A DNA stretch of 64,000 bases from Rhynchopus euleeides (GCA_963210315.1 OY723282.1:248001-312000); one strand, 5' to 3'; counted from the stretch's first letter, positions 19,826 to 31,243 are shown. A program made the numbers and translations. The notes: generated from the sequence alone by a model not told the origin.

Positions 19826-20070
19826 GTATCGCATACGATAATCCCATTATCGTATACGACCGGATACGATAATTATTATCGTATGCGATAACATACGATA
19901 ATGGGATTATCGTATGCGATAATATACGATAATAATTATCGTATCCGTTCGTATACGATAATGGGATTATCGCATCATACGATAATGGATTATCGTATGC
20001 GATAATAAATTATCGTATGCGATAATTTTCCGAAAATTATCGTATCTGGTATATGTGCGATAATAATTAT
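19826..20070. repeat. Right palindrome array of element A
   Basis: About a dozen overlapping TTATCGTATNCGATAA-type palindromes mirror the left array. The tract 19590-19825 between gene and array is only G-rich low complexity. Confidence 0.8.
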
Positions 20071-20109
20071 CGTTTGCACTGTATGCCTAGGGGGGGGGGG
20101 GGGGGGCAC

Positions 20110-20750
20110 TGCTGAGAATAAGGTTTGGGGGTCCGGGACTTGGGACTTGGGACTTGGTTATTCTCAGTCGGACTTGGGACATGGTACGGGAGGGGGTGGC
20201 GTGAGGCGACCGGAAACCCGGTTCATTTGCATGTTTGGAGCCCGTGCAGATCGTGATGGGGTCATTTCGGCCATGCGGCGCCTGCCATCACCCCTGAAAT
20301 GATGTTGCCAGGCTGGAGGTGACTCCAGTGGTCACACTGACCGGGTCAGACCCTCGGGACCTCATGACTAAGTCACCCACCAGACCAGGACCTCGATCCT
20401 GATCAGGACAGAACCCAACTTGCACAAGCTGAGCTCCACCCAGGCCCTGACCTGGTCCAGGACTTTGGTCATGCCAGTGGTCTGAGTGGGTCCCACTGCG
20501 GGTCGCCCCCTTGGTCCCTGGGGTCTTGGTCGGACCCCCAGGGGCCCCAAAATTGGATTTCGGAGTTGGGATTTCCGGATATTCTCCGAACTGTGGTGGG
20601 GTCATTTTAATCTGGGAGCTGAGTTTCGTTGGTTGCAAAAAAGCTTTTCTGGCCCCACCTCAAGTGAAAAGGGGATATTGTAAGGGTGAAGACCAGCCAC
20701 GGATTTGGGGCTCGGGACTCGGGACTTGGGACTTGGCCTTATTCTCAGCA
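20110..20750. mobile_element. Element J: 641 bp MITE
   Basis: Starts TGCTGAGAATAAGG and ends CCTTATTCTCAGCA. Subterminal GGGACTTGG direct repeats occur at both ends (around 20128-20160 and 20712-20735). The interior (20290-20510) is dense in GTCA/TGAC and GGTCC words, resembling the interior of element B. No open frame of interest. No clear target duplication because of flanking G tracts. Confidence 0.75.
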
Positions 20751-20774
20751 TTGGGGGGGGGGGGATAGTACGTT

Positions 20775-20815
20775 CGCTTTATTTCGCTCTATTGTAGACA
20801 CCCTGTCCAGCAACA
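20775..20815 (+). repeat. Partial copy of dispersed repeat V
   Basis: Contains TTTCGCTCTATTGTAGACAC followed by CCTGTCCAGCAAC, matching the start of the longer copies at 29292, 62288 and 62498. Confidence 0.7.
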
Positions 20816-22614
20816 CACGAAAGGGTGCTGATCCCATGTGGAACACGAGATCGCGAGATCCACAGAAAGGAAGCAGGGTCGTCAGAAGCACCCCTACTTT
20901 ACGGGTCACGAATCTGATCAAAGAAAATATGGCAGAGAGGGGGGAAGAGAGGGGGTGGGGGGAGGGGACACCTCAACCATTTAGATCTAGCCAGGCATGC
21001 CGCGCGCCACCTGTCCTGCCCTTCCCCTTCCCCCCCCCCCCCTCCAGGCGGTGGTATTTTTAGAAACCGCCGCACACCGTTTGTTGAATCCCTGTTTGTC
21101 CGGAAGGGCTGGCAACACCTACCCCACACCCTGAAGAGGAGCAGGCTTGCATGAGTGCGAGCAGGAATCTCGAACTGGGCAGGGTTCGAGCAGGCAGTGC
21201 ACCCCAATCCAACCACCCGACCCCCCCCCCCTCTTTTTGTGATTTCGGCGTGGTTGGTATTAATACCGCGCCAATGATTCCCCACACCCGTGAATCTTTG
21301 GAGCAGTGTGCAACACACCGGAGCGCACCCTGTTCTCGACATGACCCCACCTGCCATACACACCCACACGCCTAGATATTTTTTTGTTGAGTGTTGTGAT
21401 CATAACGCAGGAAACTGCGCCCGTGTTGCACCAAGTTAACTCTGCTGCTGTCTCTACTGCACTGCACTCCCCAAAATAGGGTGCGTGGCACACACCGCGA
21501 TTTGACACGCGAGCCCGTTTCCTTTTTAACCGCTTCCTTCAGTGGTGATAGCGCGGAACACCTCACCTCCTGTGAGGGGTTCAACAAGACAAAGCCACGT
21601 ACTCTTTTTTTTTTGAAATCTAACTGCCTTCTATCTAGACAGAGGAAGTGGGTAGGGGGGGGGGGGGCAGAGGACAATGGGCGGGGCGGGGTGGTGGGAT
21701 GAAATGAATGAAAGAAACTGTATTTGCCCCCCCCCCCCTCATACGCTCTGGCAGCAACGCCTTATTTTGTCAAGGGTGCTGTTTCGGCTGCGCCCATAAA
21801 AAGATCCTCCTTTGAGTTCAGTGCCAAAAAAAAAGACGGGCAGCTGACCATACGTAGCACGCCACACAACGCCGAGGAAAACCCATACACAGTGTGGCTA
21901 GCAGAGTGCGACACCTCGCTTGCCCTTTCCTCCCGTCGGTGGACCACCAGGGGGGGAGGGGGGGCTATTTTGTGGTATTCTCTTTGACAACAAGACAACG
22001 ACCCCTTCGGCATTTTCCATTTGGTGGCGAGCACTCCTGACAAGATCCATTGTAAGGCCACGATGTGTTGTGGCCAGTGTTTTCGCTTGGAAGATTTGGG
22101 GTGAAAAATCTTCAAAAAAAAATAAAAAAGCTGGAAATCTCAGGAAGATATCTTCCTGGGGGAAAAAACAAAAAAAATCTGGTCGCCAGATTTTTTTTGC
22201 CGCTTCTAATCTCGTCGGTCTTGTCCCAACCACCACCAGCCAGCCCAGAACGCCCTGACGCTGCGACCTCGTCGATTTTTCCGTTTCGCCCATCCGCCCA
22301 ACTCCGCCAACCCAACCAGCCCTACCCTTTCTCCCAGTCAGGGCGGTACTCACACGAGCGGCAAAGCGCTGGGGGAGGGGGGGGGGGGGACATCAATAGG
22401 GGAGGGGAGGGGAGGGGGGAGGAAGGGAGGGGAGGAAGGGGGGGGGGTTATGTTGTTTCTAACCCAGACCTGCTGTGCAGAGCCCGGGGGAGGGGGTGGC
22501 CAGCCCCTGTCTAACCATTCACAACGGCCACCTGCACACATCTATGAAAGGGGGGGGGGGGGGAAGGTCCCGGGGGGGGGGGGGGGGGTGGTGGGGGTGG
22601 GGACGCTGCTCCGC
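20816..22614. other. No gene seen; G/C and A/T tracts
   Basis: Long G and C homopolymers (21041, 21221, 21655, 21727, 22375-22450, 22550-22590), a purine/pyrimidine tract at 20940-20965 and AAGAT-rich sequence at 22090-22190. Open frames here are short and lack coding character. Confidence 0.5.
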
Positions 22615-24006
22615 CTACTCGCCCCGCTCCACCTCCGTCTGCAGCTTGCGCATGTAGACGCGCAGGCTGACCCCCGGCTCCCTCGTCTGGTTCCCGGGCT
22701 CGGCCTGCGCGCCCCCTTGCAGGATGCGCGCCTGCAGCCACTCCGCCGCTACGTCACCTGCCACCCTGGGCGAGAGGGGGCAAAGGCCATAGCTGGGGTG
22801 GAAGCAGTGCCTCCACGCCTCGACGGTGCGGGGGATGGCTCCTCCCATCGAGACGCAGGGGGCCATGCCGCGGGCCCGCGCTACCACCCCCTCGGCCCAG
22901 ACACGGGACGCCGCAAGCTCCTGCAGAGCGGGGATGTTCGCCGCGGGCGTCTCGTCGTCCCCGTAGGCGTCGATGGCCTGGAGGTCGTCCTCGGGCTCCC
23001 ACACGTTCGCCGGGTCGTCGTCGAACTCCATGGGGCCCGCCGCGTCACCCTGACGCAGCTCCTCCAGGCGTCTCGAGGACGCGGCCGTCCGGCTGCGGCG
23101 CTGCCCGTCCCGGCGGGCCTGCGCGGCGTTGCGCATCATCGTCGCAGCAACCCCCTGGATCCCGCCAGCCCCACCGGGGGCTGTTCCGCCAGAGGTGCCA
23201 GAGGGGGCTGTGTTGAAGGTGTGGGAGCCTCCGCCCTGGCGGCGCCGCGCGGCCTGAGCGGGGCCAGACGGCTGGGCGCCTGCCGCCGTGACCGGAGCCG
23301 CAGAGGGCACACCAGAGGGGGCTGTGTTTGAGGTTTGGGAGCCTCCGCCCTGGTGGTTCTCTGTGGCCCCCGACCCCGACGGCGGGCACTCTGCATGTTG
23401 GGCCTGCCCCTGCATGGGGGCTGGGGCAGCCCGGGAGGCACTCTCCGCCGGGGGCACGCTGTGGCCGTGGGTCGCGGAGGGCGCACCAGAGGGGGCTGTG
23501 TTTGAGGTTTGGGAGCCTCCGCCCTGGTGCATCTCCACGTCCTGGCCGGGAGCGACCGGCTCCTCCGCCACTTCCTCCTTCACCCGCGTTGGATGGTGCG
23601 CAGCCCCCGACGAGTCGTGCGGGGCACTCGGCTGCCTGGGCCCCATCGGCGTGTCGTGCATGCGGCTCGGGATGGGCTTCCGCCGGCGGGGGCGCGCCCG
23701 GGCGGACTCCAGGACCTCCCGCAGATCCGGGGTGACCGCGGGTTGCTCCGCAGGGTCTGGAGCGTCGACATCCACCGCCACCCGGTCAATGTAGCCTGGG
23801 CACCGCTCACCCCGCACTGCGCATGACGCGCACACTTTGCGCCAGCATCTGCCACACGCGTGATGCCTCGCGGAGCGGTCGAACGGGCGGCGGCACTTCT
23901 TTTGATTTTTTTCTTGTTTTTTTTTGGGGGGGCTTTTTGGCGGCCTGACGGTGACTTCCGGACCGAATCCGACTGATTTTTTGGCACGGCTTCCAATCCC
24001 GTGCAT
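22615..24006 (-). CDS. Low-complexity protein with Cys/His cluster (463 aa)
   Basis: From ATG 24006 (MHGIGSRAKK) the protein has a basic stretch, then CRRPFDRSARHHACGRCWRK followed by CASC and CP. This resembles a FYVE/RING-type zinc cluster but has only one Cys of the usual first pair. The middle holds three copies of a QGGGSQTSNTAPSG-type repeat. The last ~110 residues are denser (VSMGGAIPRTVEAWRHCFHP, ending VYMRKLQTEVERGE) and may be a domain. An alternative ATG at 24090 starts inside a dispersed hairpin repeat and would take its first residues from it. I do not recognise the family; it could belong to a mobile element. Confidence 0.5.
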   Translation of the reverse strand: MHGIGSRAKKSVGFGPEVTVRPPKSPPKKKQEKNQKKCRRPFDRSARHHACGRCWRKVCASCAVRGERCPGYIDRVAVDVDAPDPAEQPAVTPDLREVLESARARPRRRKPIPSRMHDTPMGPRQPSAPHDSSGAAHHPTRVKEEVAEEPVAPGQDVEMHQGGGSQTSNTAPSGAPSATHGHSVPPAESASRAAPAPMQGQAQHAECPPSGSGATENHQGGGSQTSNTAPSGVPSAAPVTAAGAQPSGPAQAARRRQGGGSHTFNTAPSGTSGGTAPGGAGGIQGVAATMMRNAAQARRDGQRRSRTAASSRRLEELRQGDAAGPMEFDDDPANVWEPEDDLQAIDAYGDDETPAANIPALQELAASRVWAEGVVARARGMAPCVSMGGAIPRTVEAWRHCFHPSYGLCPLSPRVAGDVAAEWLQARILQGGAQAEPGNQTREPGVSLRVYMRKLQTEVERGE

Positions 24007-24024
24007 GGGGGGATACGCACAAGA

Positions 24025-24091
24025 ACAGATGTTCACTACCGTGGCCTCCGGCGGCTGGGGGGCTCCGCCCCCCAGACCCCCCTGTGACATG
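24025..24091 (+). repeat. Dispersed hairpin repeat H, copy 1
   Basis: Core GTTCACTACCGTGGCCTCCG followed by GCGGCTGGGGGGCTCCGCCC and CCCAGACCCCCCTGT. The part CTGGGGGGCTCCGCCCCCCAG is a strong hairpin. Seven copies in the window. Confidence 0.9.
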
Positions 24092-24108
24092 TACCTGTCA
24101 GTTGCCAA

Positions 24109-25216
24109 GGCCTGAGCACATGCGGCGTCACATCACAGAGGCGAAAGCCCATGCTGATGTGTTGAAACACGTGTCCGTGTGCCTGTTGGGGGGGAAAGTG
24201 ACCCAAAACCCCAATTTTGGTGTTCCTCCGACGCCCAGAGGTCAGCACGAGCGCTGGGGGGAAATACTAGGCGGGGTGGGTGGAAGAGTAGAAATCTTCC
24301 TGGGTCTGGCCCCCCCCTGGAAGATTAGCGAAAACCCTGGTTGTGGCGTAAAAAAAAATCATCTAAGCCACGAAGGCAGGGGACATGGGGATACTATGGG
24401 TGACGGGGCAAATGATCCATGCTGCTGTGCGCGACGAACCACAAGCGACCCATGCAACTGTGTGTGTGTCTCTGTGTTTTGCGGAGGACGCTGAGAAAGG
24501 GCAAAAGTGGCAGCAACCTCATGCCGCCTGTGCCACCAACCCAGCCCCCCAGCCGCCCGTCGAGGCGGGGTGGGGTGGGGTTTTGGCGGAGGAAAACTGG
24601 ACTGGCCAGTGCAGCGGCAACGGCAAAACCATGCAAACCTGGATATGATTGCAGTGGCGTATGGAAGGTTAATAAACCCCAACAAGTAGAGAAATATTCG
24701 ACACACACACACACACACACACACAGCTGTATCGGGAGGCGCTTCTGACGAAAAAGGTCGCTAGAAAGACACCGCCTGAAAACTGGTTTCAACACACACA
24801 CACAGAGAAGGCAGCCTGCACTGAGTCTAAGGGGGGCGGGGAGGGGGGGATCGCTCTCGGCAAAGTTCTTTTTTGGCGTTCTTCACCCAGCATGTATAGG
24901 AGGAAACACACCCAAAAGACTTGGAGTTGCGTTCTTTGTATGTCCGAACGGGAAGGCTTTTCGGCACCACCTGAGTTTCGCGTGAAGCACAGGCGCGAGG
25001 AGGCGCGGCCAGCAGCACTACATCGAAGGTTAACGCCACCGCCACCCCCCACCCCCACATGCAGGGATACTTTGAAGGAGAGAAAAGGCTTCACAACACT
25101 CTAAAGAAGCTGCACACCACACACAGGGTGGAGGCAGAGTGGAGGGGGGCGTGTGCCACCGTGTGGGGAGGGGGGGGGGAGGGAGAGGGATTGATAATTT
25201 TATTTCCAACCCCAAG
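24109..25216. other. No gene seen; CA microsatellite
   Basis: Contains a (CA)n tract at about 24701-24724 and a shorter one near 24795, and AAGAT-type hairpins near 24290-24340. No open frame with coding character. Confidence 0.5.
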
Positions 25217-25322
25217 GGGGGCCCGCTCGCTACAACAGATGTGGCTGAGTGAGAAACAGCGAGCAACAGGCCCACTTCCCCTCACCGACTGACGAGCTGT
25301 GACTGGTAGCGAGGGCCTCCCC
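25217..25322. mobile_element. MITE F2, 106 bp, 3 bp duplication AAG
   Basis: Ends GGGGGCCCGCTCGCTAC and GTAGCGAGGGCCTCCCC, flanked by AAG at 25214-25216 and 25323-25325. Same family as F (48197-48305) and G (48679-50574). A 3 bp duplication fits the PIF/Harbinger superfamily. Confidence 0.85.
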
Positions 25323-25557
25323 AAGAGATTTGTTTTTTTTTCACATTATTCTTGCAGTAACAACGGGGTGGGTGCGTGTCTTGGCGCACGTTCGCCACAG
25401 AGGAGGCGGTGTGTGGGCTTGGGGTGGTATGGGGTGGGATGTCAGGGTAGGGTGATACAACTGGGTTTGTGTTCGTGCAGGTTCATTGGTGGAAGCGGTC
25501 AACAAAAACACTTTCCCTTCGTTTCTTTTATGCTTTTTTTTTCCAGAGCATCAATCA

Positions 25558-26075
25558 CAGGGCATTTTATAGGGGCGAAATCTACGCTCATTTGGGCTTA
25601 AATGTGAGGCGTTCCCCGATTTTTTGGCGGACCCCCCAGCAAGCGAGTCTTGTGGTGAATGGGTCACCTCCCGGTTCCTCTCTCAGGGATCCGTGCTCGG
25701 GTCCAGCCTCGGGTGCCGGAGGTTAGTCCAAAAAATGGATTTCGGGACCGATCTGCCGCAGACCCGGACGTGCAAGGACTTACATACAGGCACATGCCAC
25801 AGGGGGGTCTGGGGGGCGGAGCCCCCCAGCCGCCGGAGGCCACGGTAGTGAACGTCCGTCCCTTCGCGGCCTGCGTTTTCTCGGGGTTTGACAAAGAAAC
25901 TGGACAGAAAAACGGTCGGGTAAGTTGCTCGCAGTCTGTGGGCATGAGTCCACTCTCATCTGCGAGGCTGCCCAGCCGCCACCAGTTTTCCACCCCCGGA
26001 TTTTTCCCGGAAATCTTTTTTTTTTCCTTAAATGTGAGGATTGGCCTCACTTTAGACCCCCTATAAAATGCTCTG
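25558..26075. mobile_element. hAT-type MITE T, 518 bp, 8 bp duplication
   Basis: Starts CAGGGCATTTTATAGGGG and ends CCCCCTATAAAATGCTCTG. The flanks are a perfect 8 bp duplication ATCAATCA (25550-25557, 26076-26083). CAGGG-type ends plus 8 bp duplication are typical of hAT. It contains copy 2 of hairpin repeat H. No gene. Confidence 0.92.
25790..25856 (-). repeat. Dispersed hairpin repeat H, copy 2 (inverted)
   Basis: Reverse complement of the H core, inside MITE T. Confidence 0.9.
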
Positions 26076-26396
26076 ATCAATCAGCCACAGACAGAAGGAC
26101 GTCGAGCACACATGTTTTCGTGGAGAACCTCAGAAACAGCGGGGAGAGACGGGACGGGACGACGGCCCGACGGTGAATTCATCGGGTTCTACTCCCCACC
26201 TCCTTTCCCTTCCCCTCCCAAACACAAAGCGCCGCGTGCAAAGTCGGGCAAACCACCAGAGGGCAAGTGCAGACTACCACCCCCAACAGAATACAGCACT
26301 AGCACTTCATATGCCCCGCTTCTCGGTTTTGTTTTTCACGATTTTTTCTTATTTCTTGACAACTCCTTCTGAAAACCGAAGTGGGCTCACCGCCTT

Positions 26397-29193
26397 CTAC
26401 TTCAGCACAGCTGCGGCTAAAGCGCGCTGCCTGCGCAGCGTCGCAGCGCTGATGCCCACACCCGACACCCCCTGGGTGGGCAGCCCGGCCTCCTTCCGCT
26501 TCAGACTCGGCGACGGCGATTTCCGCGGCCTGCAAACAAAGAGGGCGGTGTGTGCGTGTTACATCTCACGAGTGGCGTTTGGGAAGGGGCGAGCTTGCGG
26601 GGGGTGAGAGATAGAGGAAACAAAGGGCTGCCAGCCCACTCGAGGGATGCGAGCTTGCGGGGGAGAGGGGGGGGGGGGGGCTTTCGGGCAGTGGTCACGC
26701 AAAACCATACCTCCGTGCTGTCTCCTCGTCAGCGTCGCTGACCTGCAGCCTGCCCCGCTGCTCTGTGGGGTTCGACATCAGCTTGGGCTTGGCCCGGCGC
26801 CCGAGCGATGACGAGCGCGAAAGCTTCTGCTTCGTGCTGGCGACATGCCCCGAGATGGTGGCCCCGTGTGCGCCCTTGGTTGTGTCGTGCGCCTTGCCGG
26901 TGGGTGCGGTGGAGGGGCGTTGTGTCTCGTCACCCAGCGAGCTGGCCAGCTTGGAGAAGACAATGCTGCTCGGCACCTTGACGCGGGTGGCTCCTGACGC
27001 GGTCTGCTTGACCTCGTATGCAGTCTTTGTGACGGTGTTGACGATGTACTTCTGCGCCGCCAGGTTGTCACGTTCCCACTCGCCAATCACCACCTCGCGT
27101 GCCTGTGCGACAAACAGCTCGCCTGTGCCGCTCTTCTCCCCTGCCACGAAGTTGCCATCGAAGATAGTGCCGTCGGGGTAACGCAGGCGGCCGTGCCCCT
27201 GGTACTGGTCGTTGCTCCACTCGCCTTCGTAGGTGCTGCCGTCGACATATGTGCGCATGCCGAAGCCCTGGATGCGTCCCTCGGCAAAGGAGCCTTTGTA
27301 GGTCGACCCGTCGGGGAAGGTGAGCGTGGCCTCGCCATGGGGTGCGTCCGACACCCAGCGGCCCTCCAACACCTCGCCCGTCTGTGTCGTCATCCTGCCT
27401 TGCCCGCTGCGTGTGTCCATGTCCCACGCTCCTTCGTACATTGCCCCGTTGGAGTATTTGTACGTGCCTTCGCCGTTCTTCTTGTTTTCGCACCACTCAC
27501 CGGAATAGCTCTCGCCATCCGGCCATGACCACGTGCCCTTGCCGTCACGCTTCCCATTCTTGAAGGACCCCTTGTACCTGCCACCCGCATTCCAGTGGTA
27601 CTCCCCCTGCCCCTGGAACACGTCCCGGATCCACTCTCCTGTGTATGTGTCTCCTGTCGACATCTGCAGCACGCCCCGCCCGCTGCGTTTGTCTTCGACC
27701 CACTCGCCCTCGTACATGTCACCGTTGCAGTAGTCGTATCGCCCTGTGCCGTGCTGCTTCTCGCTCACCCACTGCCCGGTGTACACATCGCCGTCAGGCC
27801 ACTTGCGAGTCCCTTGGCCCTGGAAGCTGCCCTCGAAGAAGTCGCCCTCGTCAACGATGCCCTCACTCCAGCGGAACGTCCCCTTCCCGTGGTACTTGTG
27901 CTTCTGCCACTGCCCCTCGTACCGGTCGCCCCCCGCCATAGTCAGTGTGCCCTGCCCGTCACGCAGGCCGTTGCGCCACTCCCCCTCATACGTGTGGCCC
28001 TCGGTGTAGCGGAACGTGCCCTGCCCGTTGGGCTTGTCTGCCTCCCACATGCCGCTGTACTCCGCACTCGACGCCATGCGCAACATGCCCTGCCCGCACC
28101 GCACGTCGTGCTGCCACTCGCCTGTGTACACATCACCGCAGACATACGTCAGCACACCACTGCCGTGGCGCTTGTTGCCTGTCCACTCCCCAGAGAAGTG
28201 GTCCCCTGCTGCGGAGGTGAACTCCCCTTGGCCCTCACGCTTGTCGTACTTCCAGCTCCCGTCATACGTGTCGCCGTTGGTCCACGTCCGCTTCGCCTTC
28301 CCGTGGAAGTACCCCTGGTGGAACCCGCCCTCATACAGGCAACCCTCGCGCCACTTGTACGTGCCGGTGCCGTCGAATTTGTCGTCAGCCCACTGCCCAT
28401 CATACGAGTCACCCGACGACATGATGAATACGCCACTGCCGCTCCGCACGTCCATCACCCAGTCCCCCTCGTAGACATCCCCGCTGTGGTACGTGTACTT
28501 GCCCTTCCCATGCTTCTTGTTCTGCTGCCAGTGCCCGGTGTACGACTCCCCATCAGGCCAGAACCGCTCGCCATACCCGTGGAAGCAGCCATTCTGGAAG
28601 GTCCCTTTATGCGTCGTCCCGTCTGTCCAGAGATACTGGCCCTCCCCCTCGCGCCTGTCCTCTGCCCACTGCCCGACGTACACATCACCTGTCGCAGTGG
28701 TACACCGCCCGAACCCATGCCGCTTGCCGCAGCGCCACTCCCCGACGTACACCTCCCCTGCAACGGAGCGGTACTCCCCCTTCTCGTCGTGCATCTGGTT
28801 GTCCTTCCAGTGCCCCACATACACGTCGCCGTTAGAGAACACCATCTTGCCGTACCCCTGCCGCATGAGTGCGAGCCCACCTTTGTACACTCCCTCCGGG
28901 TAGTTCACAGTGCCCGACTGCGGCGCATGGCACTCCGACACCACATCCCCGACGGAGTCGTGGATGGGCGGCTCCACGCAGGAGTCGCCTGCCTCCCGCT
29001 TCGCCTCCTGCGTTGGCGGTGTGACGGACTGCCGCAGGCTGTCGGCAGACATCACCGTTGGGTGTCTGTCTCCGCCACGCACATAATCAGGAACCTCGTC
29101 TACGCCAGGGCGGTTGCTGAGGGTCGGCGGTGTCGGAAGCGGGCGCTCCATGAAGCCATGCGGCCCGCGGGACGTCGAAGGGGACGTCGGCAT
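26397..29193 (-). CDS. MORN-repeat protein, two exons (871 aa)
   Basis: Exon 1 is 29193-26711, the intron 26710-26530, and exon 2 26529-26397 with a TAG stop. Start ATG 29193 gives MPTSPSTSRGPHGF; the frame is open to 29289 but without another ATG. Residues ~125-700 carry about 25 MORN repeats of the type YEGEWVEDKRSGRGVLQMSTGD, known in other proteins to bind lipids or organise membranes and cytoskeleton. After them comes a Ser/Lys-rich region (RSSSLGRRAKPKL). Exon 2 adds a basic tail (RPRKSPSPSLKRKEAGLPTQ). Donor is GTATGG, acceptor CTCTTTGTTTGCAG, and the joined frame is exact. No signal peptide or membrane segment. Confidence 0.9.
26530..26710 (-). other. Spliceosomal intron of the MORN gene (181 nt)
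   Basis: GTATGG donor and T-rich TTTGCAG acceptor. Without splicing the protein would end RRYGFA; with splicing a coherent 44-residue tail follows. It sets the reference for normal intron size here. Confidence 0.85.
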
Positions 29194-29291
29194 TGCGCAG
29201 CAGCCCTGTTGGCGCTGCTCGTCTGGAGAAGCGGGGGTGGAGTGGGGAGTGGTTCGGGTTTGAGAATGTGCAGAGAACAACCAACGCAAAC

Positions 29292-29466
29292 AAAATCGTA
29301 CTCCTTTCGCTCTATTGTAGAGACCCTGTCCGGCAACTGGGAGAACAGTTCCGGACTACTTTTTGTTGAGCGCACACTTGCTGTCTCAAGGCTGTGTTGA
29401 GGCCGTGTGAAGTGGCATGAAGGCGCTAATCCAAAAGCTTTGGCCGTCCGCTTTCCTTCGTTACTT
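29292..29466 (+). repeat. Dispersed repeat V, ~175 bp, in the MORN 5' flank
   Basis: Begins AAAATCGTACTCCTTTCGCT, continues ACAGTTCCGGACTACTTTTT and GAGCGCACACTTGCTGTCTC, and ends near CTTTCCTTCGTTACTT. Near-identical copies at 62288-62464 and 62498-62587 (truncated). It lies ~100 bp upstream of the MORN start, so it could hold promoter elements, or be a mobile fragment such as a solo LTR or SINE. Confidence 0.8.
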
Positions 29467-30144
29467 TGTATACACCACTCCCCGGTCTGATGAAGTGGTG
29501 TGAGTGGGGCCGCACAGCGAAAGGCATAGAAAGTTTTCCCAGTTGGGCTCACGCCGAACTAACAAAAAGAACAACCGCTGAAGTGGCCACCATCCTTGAG
29601 GCCGGGGGCGGTGGTGGGTTGAGGGGGCACCTGCGAGATTGCGACCTCCTTTCTGCGCAACAGCATTCCTGATCTGTCTACCCCCTTCTGTTGTGCTTGT
29701 GGGGGCCCTCCCCTCCCCTCCGCTTTGTTCGTTATATTTTCCCCGGAGGACTCGCAGGGAAAAAAAAGGGGTGGTGGTATGGGGGAGGGGAAGGGGGGGT
29801 GGGTGGGTGCAGCCATCGTATTGAGACGCACTAAAAAAAGACATCAAAAACAGGGCACAACTCAATCGCGGGACATCCAAGGTGGAGAACGGAGAAAAAA
29901 ATAGGGTGGGGAGGAGGGGGGGGGGGGAGGAAGAGGAAGAGAGGAGCAGGCGACGAGCCCCAAGCAGACACAGTACGACAGGATGCGCGCAGACACACAG
30001 CCTCCTCCCCTAAAGAAAGAGGTCTGAGAGAGCTGGGCATCCCGACTATGCATGTTGTTTTGTGCAAAAAAAAAAAAAATCTACCCTCCTGCGCAGGGCT
30101 GTTCCTAACTGGGGGGCTTGTTCCCCACTTTCAGGATTCTGAAC
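29467..30144. other. No gene seen
   Basis: G-rich and A-rich tracts (29780-29800, 29915-29940, 30065-30080). No open frame with coding character. Confidence 0.5.
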
Positions 30145-30335
30145 TTTTTTTCTAAGAATTTTTGTAAGGGGAAAAAAAGTTTTTTTCTAAGAATTTTATT
30201 AGGGGAATTTTTTTCTAAGGTTGTTTCGCAGAGGAAAAAACTTTTTCTAAGTTTTCCCCAGTCGACAGGGCGCGCACAAGGATGGAAGGGAAGTCTGTCC
30301 CACGTACCGTTCGCCTTGCTGGCCAACTGGAGAGC

Positions 30336-30400
30336 CAGACGTTCACTACCGTGGCCTCCGGCGGCTGGGGGGCTCACGCCCCCCAGACCCCCCTGTGGCG
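30336..30400 (+). repeat. Dispersed hairpin repeat H, copy 3
   Basis: H core with one inserted base in the loop (CTCACGCC). Confidence 0.88.
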
Positions 30401-30505
30401 TACGTCTCGTACTCAAGTCCTTCGAATCCCATCAAGTCGGGGTCCAACCACTCCAGTCGCCTCTGAGGACGCAGCCAACTCGCACAGAATCTGTACGCCC
30501 ACACG

Positions 30506-30572
30506 AACAGATGTTCGCTACCGTGGCCTCCGGCGGCTGGGGGGCACCGCCCCCCAGACCCCCGATGTAGCG
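30506..30572 (+). repeat. Dispersed hairpin repeat H, copy 4
   Basis: H core; ~170 bp from copy 3 in the same orientation, a pairing also seen for copies 6 and 7. Confidence 0.88.
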
Positions 30573-30591
30573 TGTGCCCGTCCATCTATCT

Positions 30592-30743
30592 CACTTCCCC
30601 GGGTACAGTGCAGCGTAGGAGGTCAGCGCATCCATGAAGCGCTTCTTCGAAGCCTGACTGACATCGGACAGGAGGTCGGGCTTCCCCACCTGGGAGGTAC
30701 ACTTGCCGCGTTCGCGACATGCGTGACACGCGACACGCTACCT
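30592..30743 (-). CDS. Possible terminal exon with a Cys cluster
   Basis: Minus frame reads RVACHACRERGKCTSQVGKP and runs to PGK-stop (~50 residues). CHAC-x5-C resembles a zinc knuckle, and codon use looks coding. TTTCAG and GTAG acceptors lie just upstream, but only the GTAG one avoids an in-frame stop. A further open stretch at 30815-31027 (minus, TCQQLEDSYKAATPRRH) may be an earlier exon. Gene unknown. Confidence 0.35.
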
Positions 30744-31243
30744 GAAACGTGAGTGTGCCTTGCTAACACGGGCATTTCAACGGTCTGCCGGCGACCGTTC
30801 CCCAAACCAGTAAATCAGCAGTTTTGGAAAATCGGAGAGATCACCCTACTGCGCTGAATATGGTGCGCACCACTGCAAAAATCCCCAGGAGCTTTTGGGC
30901 TTTCAGACCTGAAGGGGCCAGCAGGTGGGTGGCGTCGGGGAGTGGCAGCTTTGTAACTGTCCTCCAGCTGCTGGCATGTCCAGCCCTGCGAGAGTGCCAA
31001 GGTGTATTGAGTCCCTGCGGAGCACAACCCCCGATGAGAACGAGCGCCAGGTGATCCTCATTCATTTTCAGCTGTAACGCGCATGAGGGGCACTCTCTGC
31101 CGCAAGCATCTCTGGGCATCGCTCGAGAGCTGTCACATGATGACGCGGAGAGAAATCAGAGAAAAGGTCCCGCCTGACGGGCACGCCCCTGGAAACTGTG
31201 GGGGGGCGAGCAAAAAATCCCTTGTAAAAATTCTTAGAAAAAA

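Larger units (their letters stand above)
16768..20087. mobile_element. Element A: 3.3 kb hAT-like transposon with palindrome-array ends
   Basis: Terminal inverted repeats start GGCATACAGTGCAAACGAT and end with the reverse complement, bounded by TA (16766-16767, 20088-20089). Both ends carry arrays of short palindromes of the type CGATAATTATTATCG and TTATCGTATACGATAA (16785-16870 and 19826-20070). It encodes one large transposase. The flanks are a C7 tract on the left and a G tract on the right, and no 8 bp duplication typical of hAT is visible. So either the true ends differ slightly or this group targets TA. Confidence 0.85.
30145..31243. mobile_element. Candidate element W with inverted CTAAGAATTTTT motifs
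   Basis: TTTTTTTCTAAGAATTTTTG (30145-30164) is inverted at 31219-31243 (CCCTTGTAAAAATTCTTAG). The enclosed ~1.1 kb holds two hairpin repeats H and two exon-like stretches. Ends and target duplication cannot be fixed, so this is only a candidate. Confidence 0.35.
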
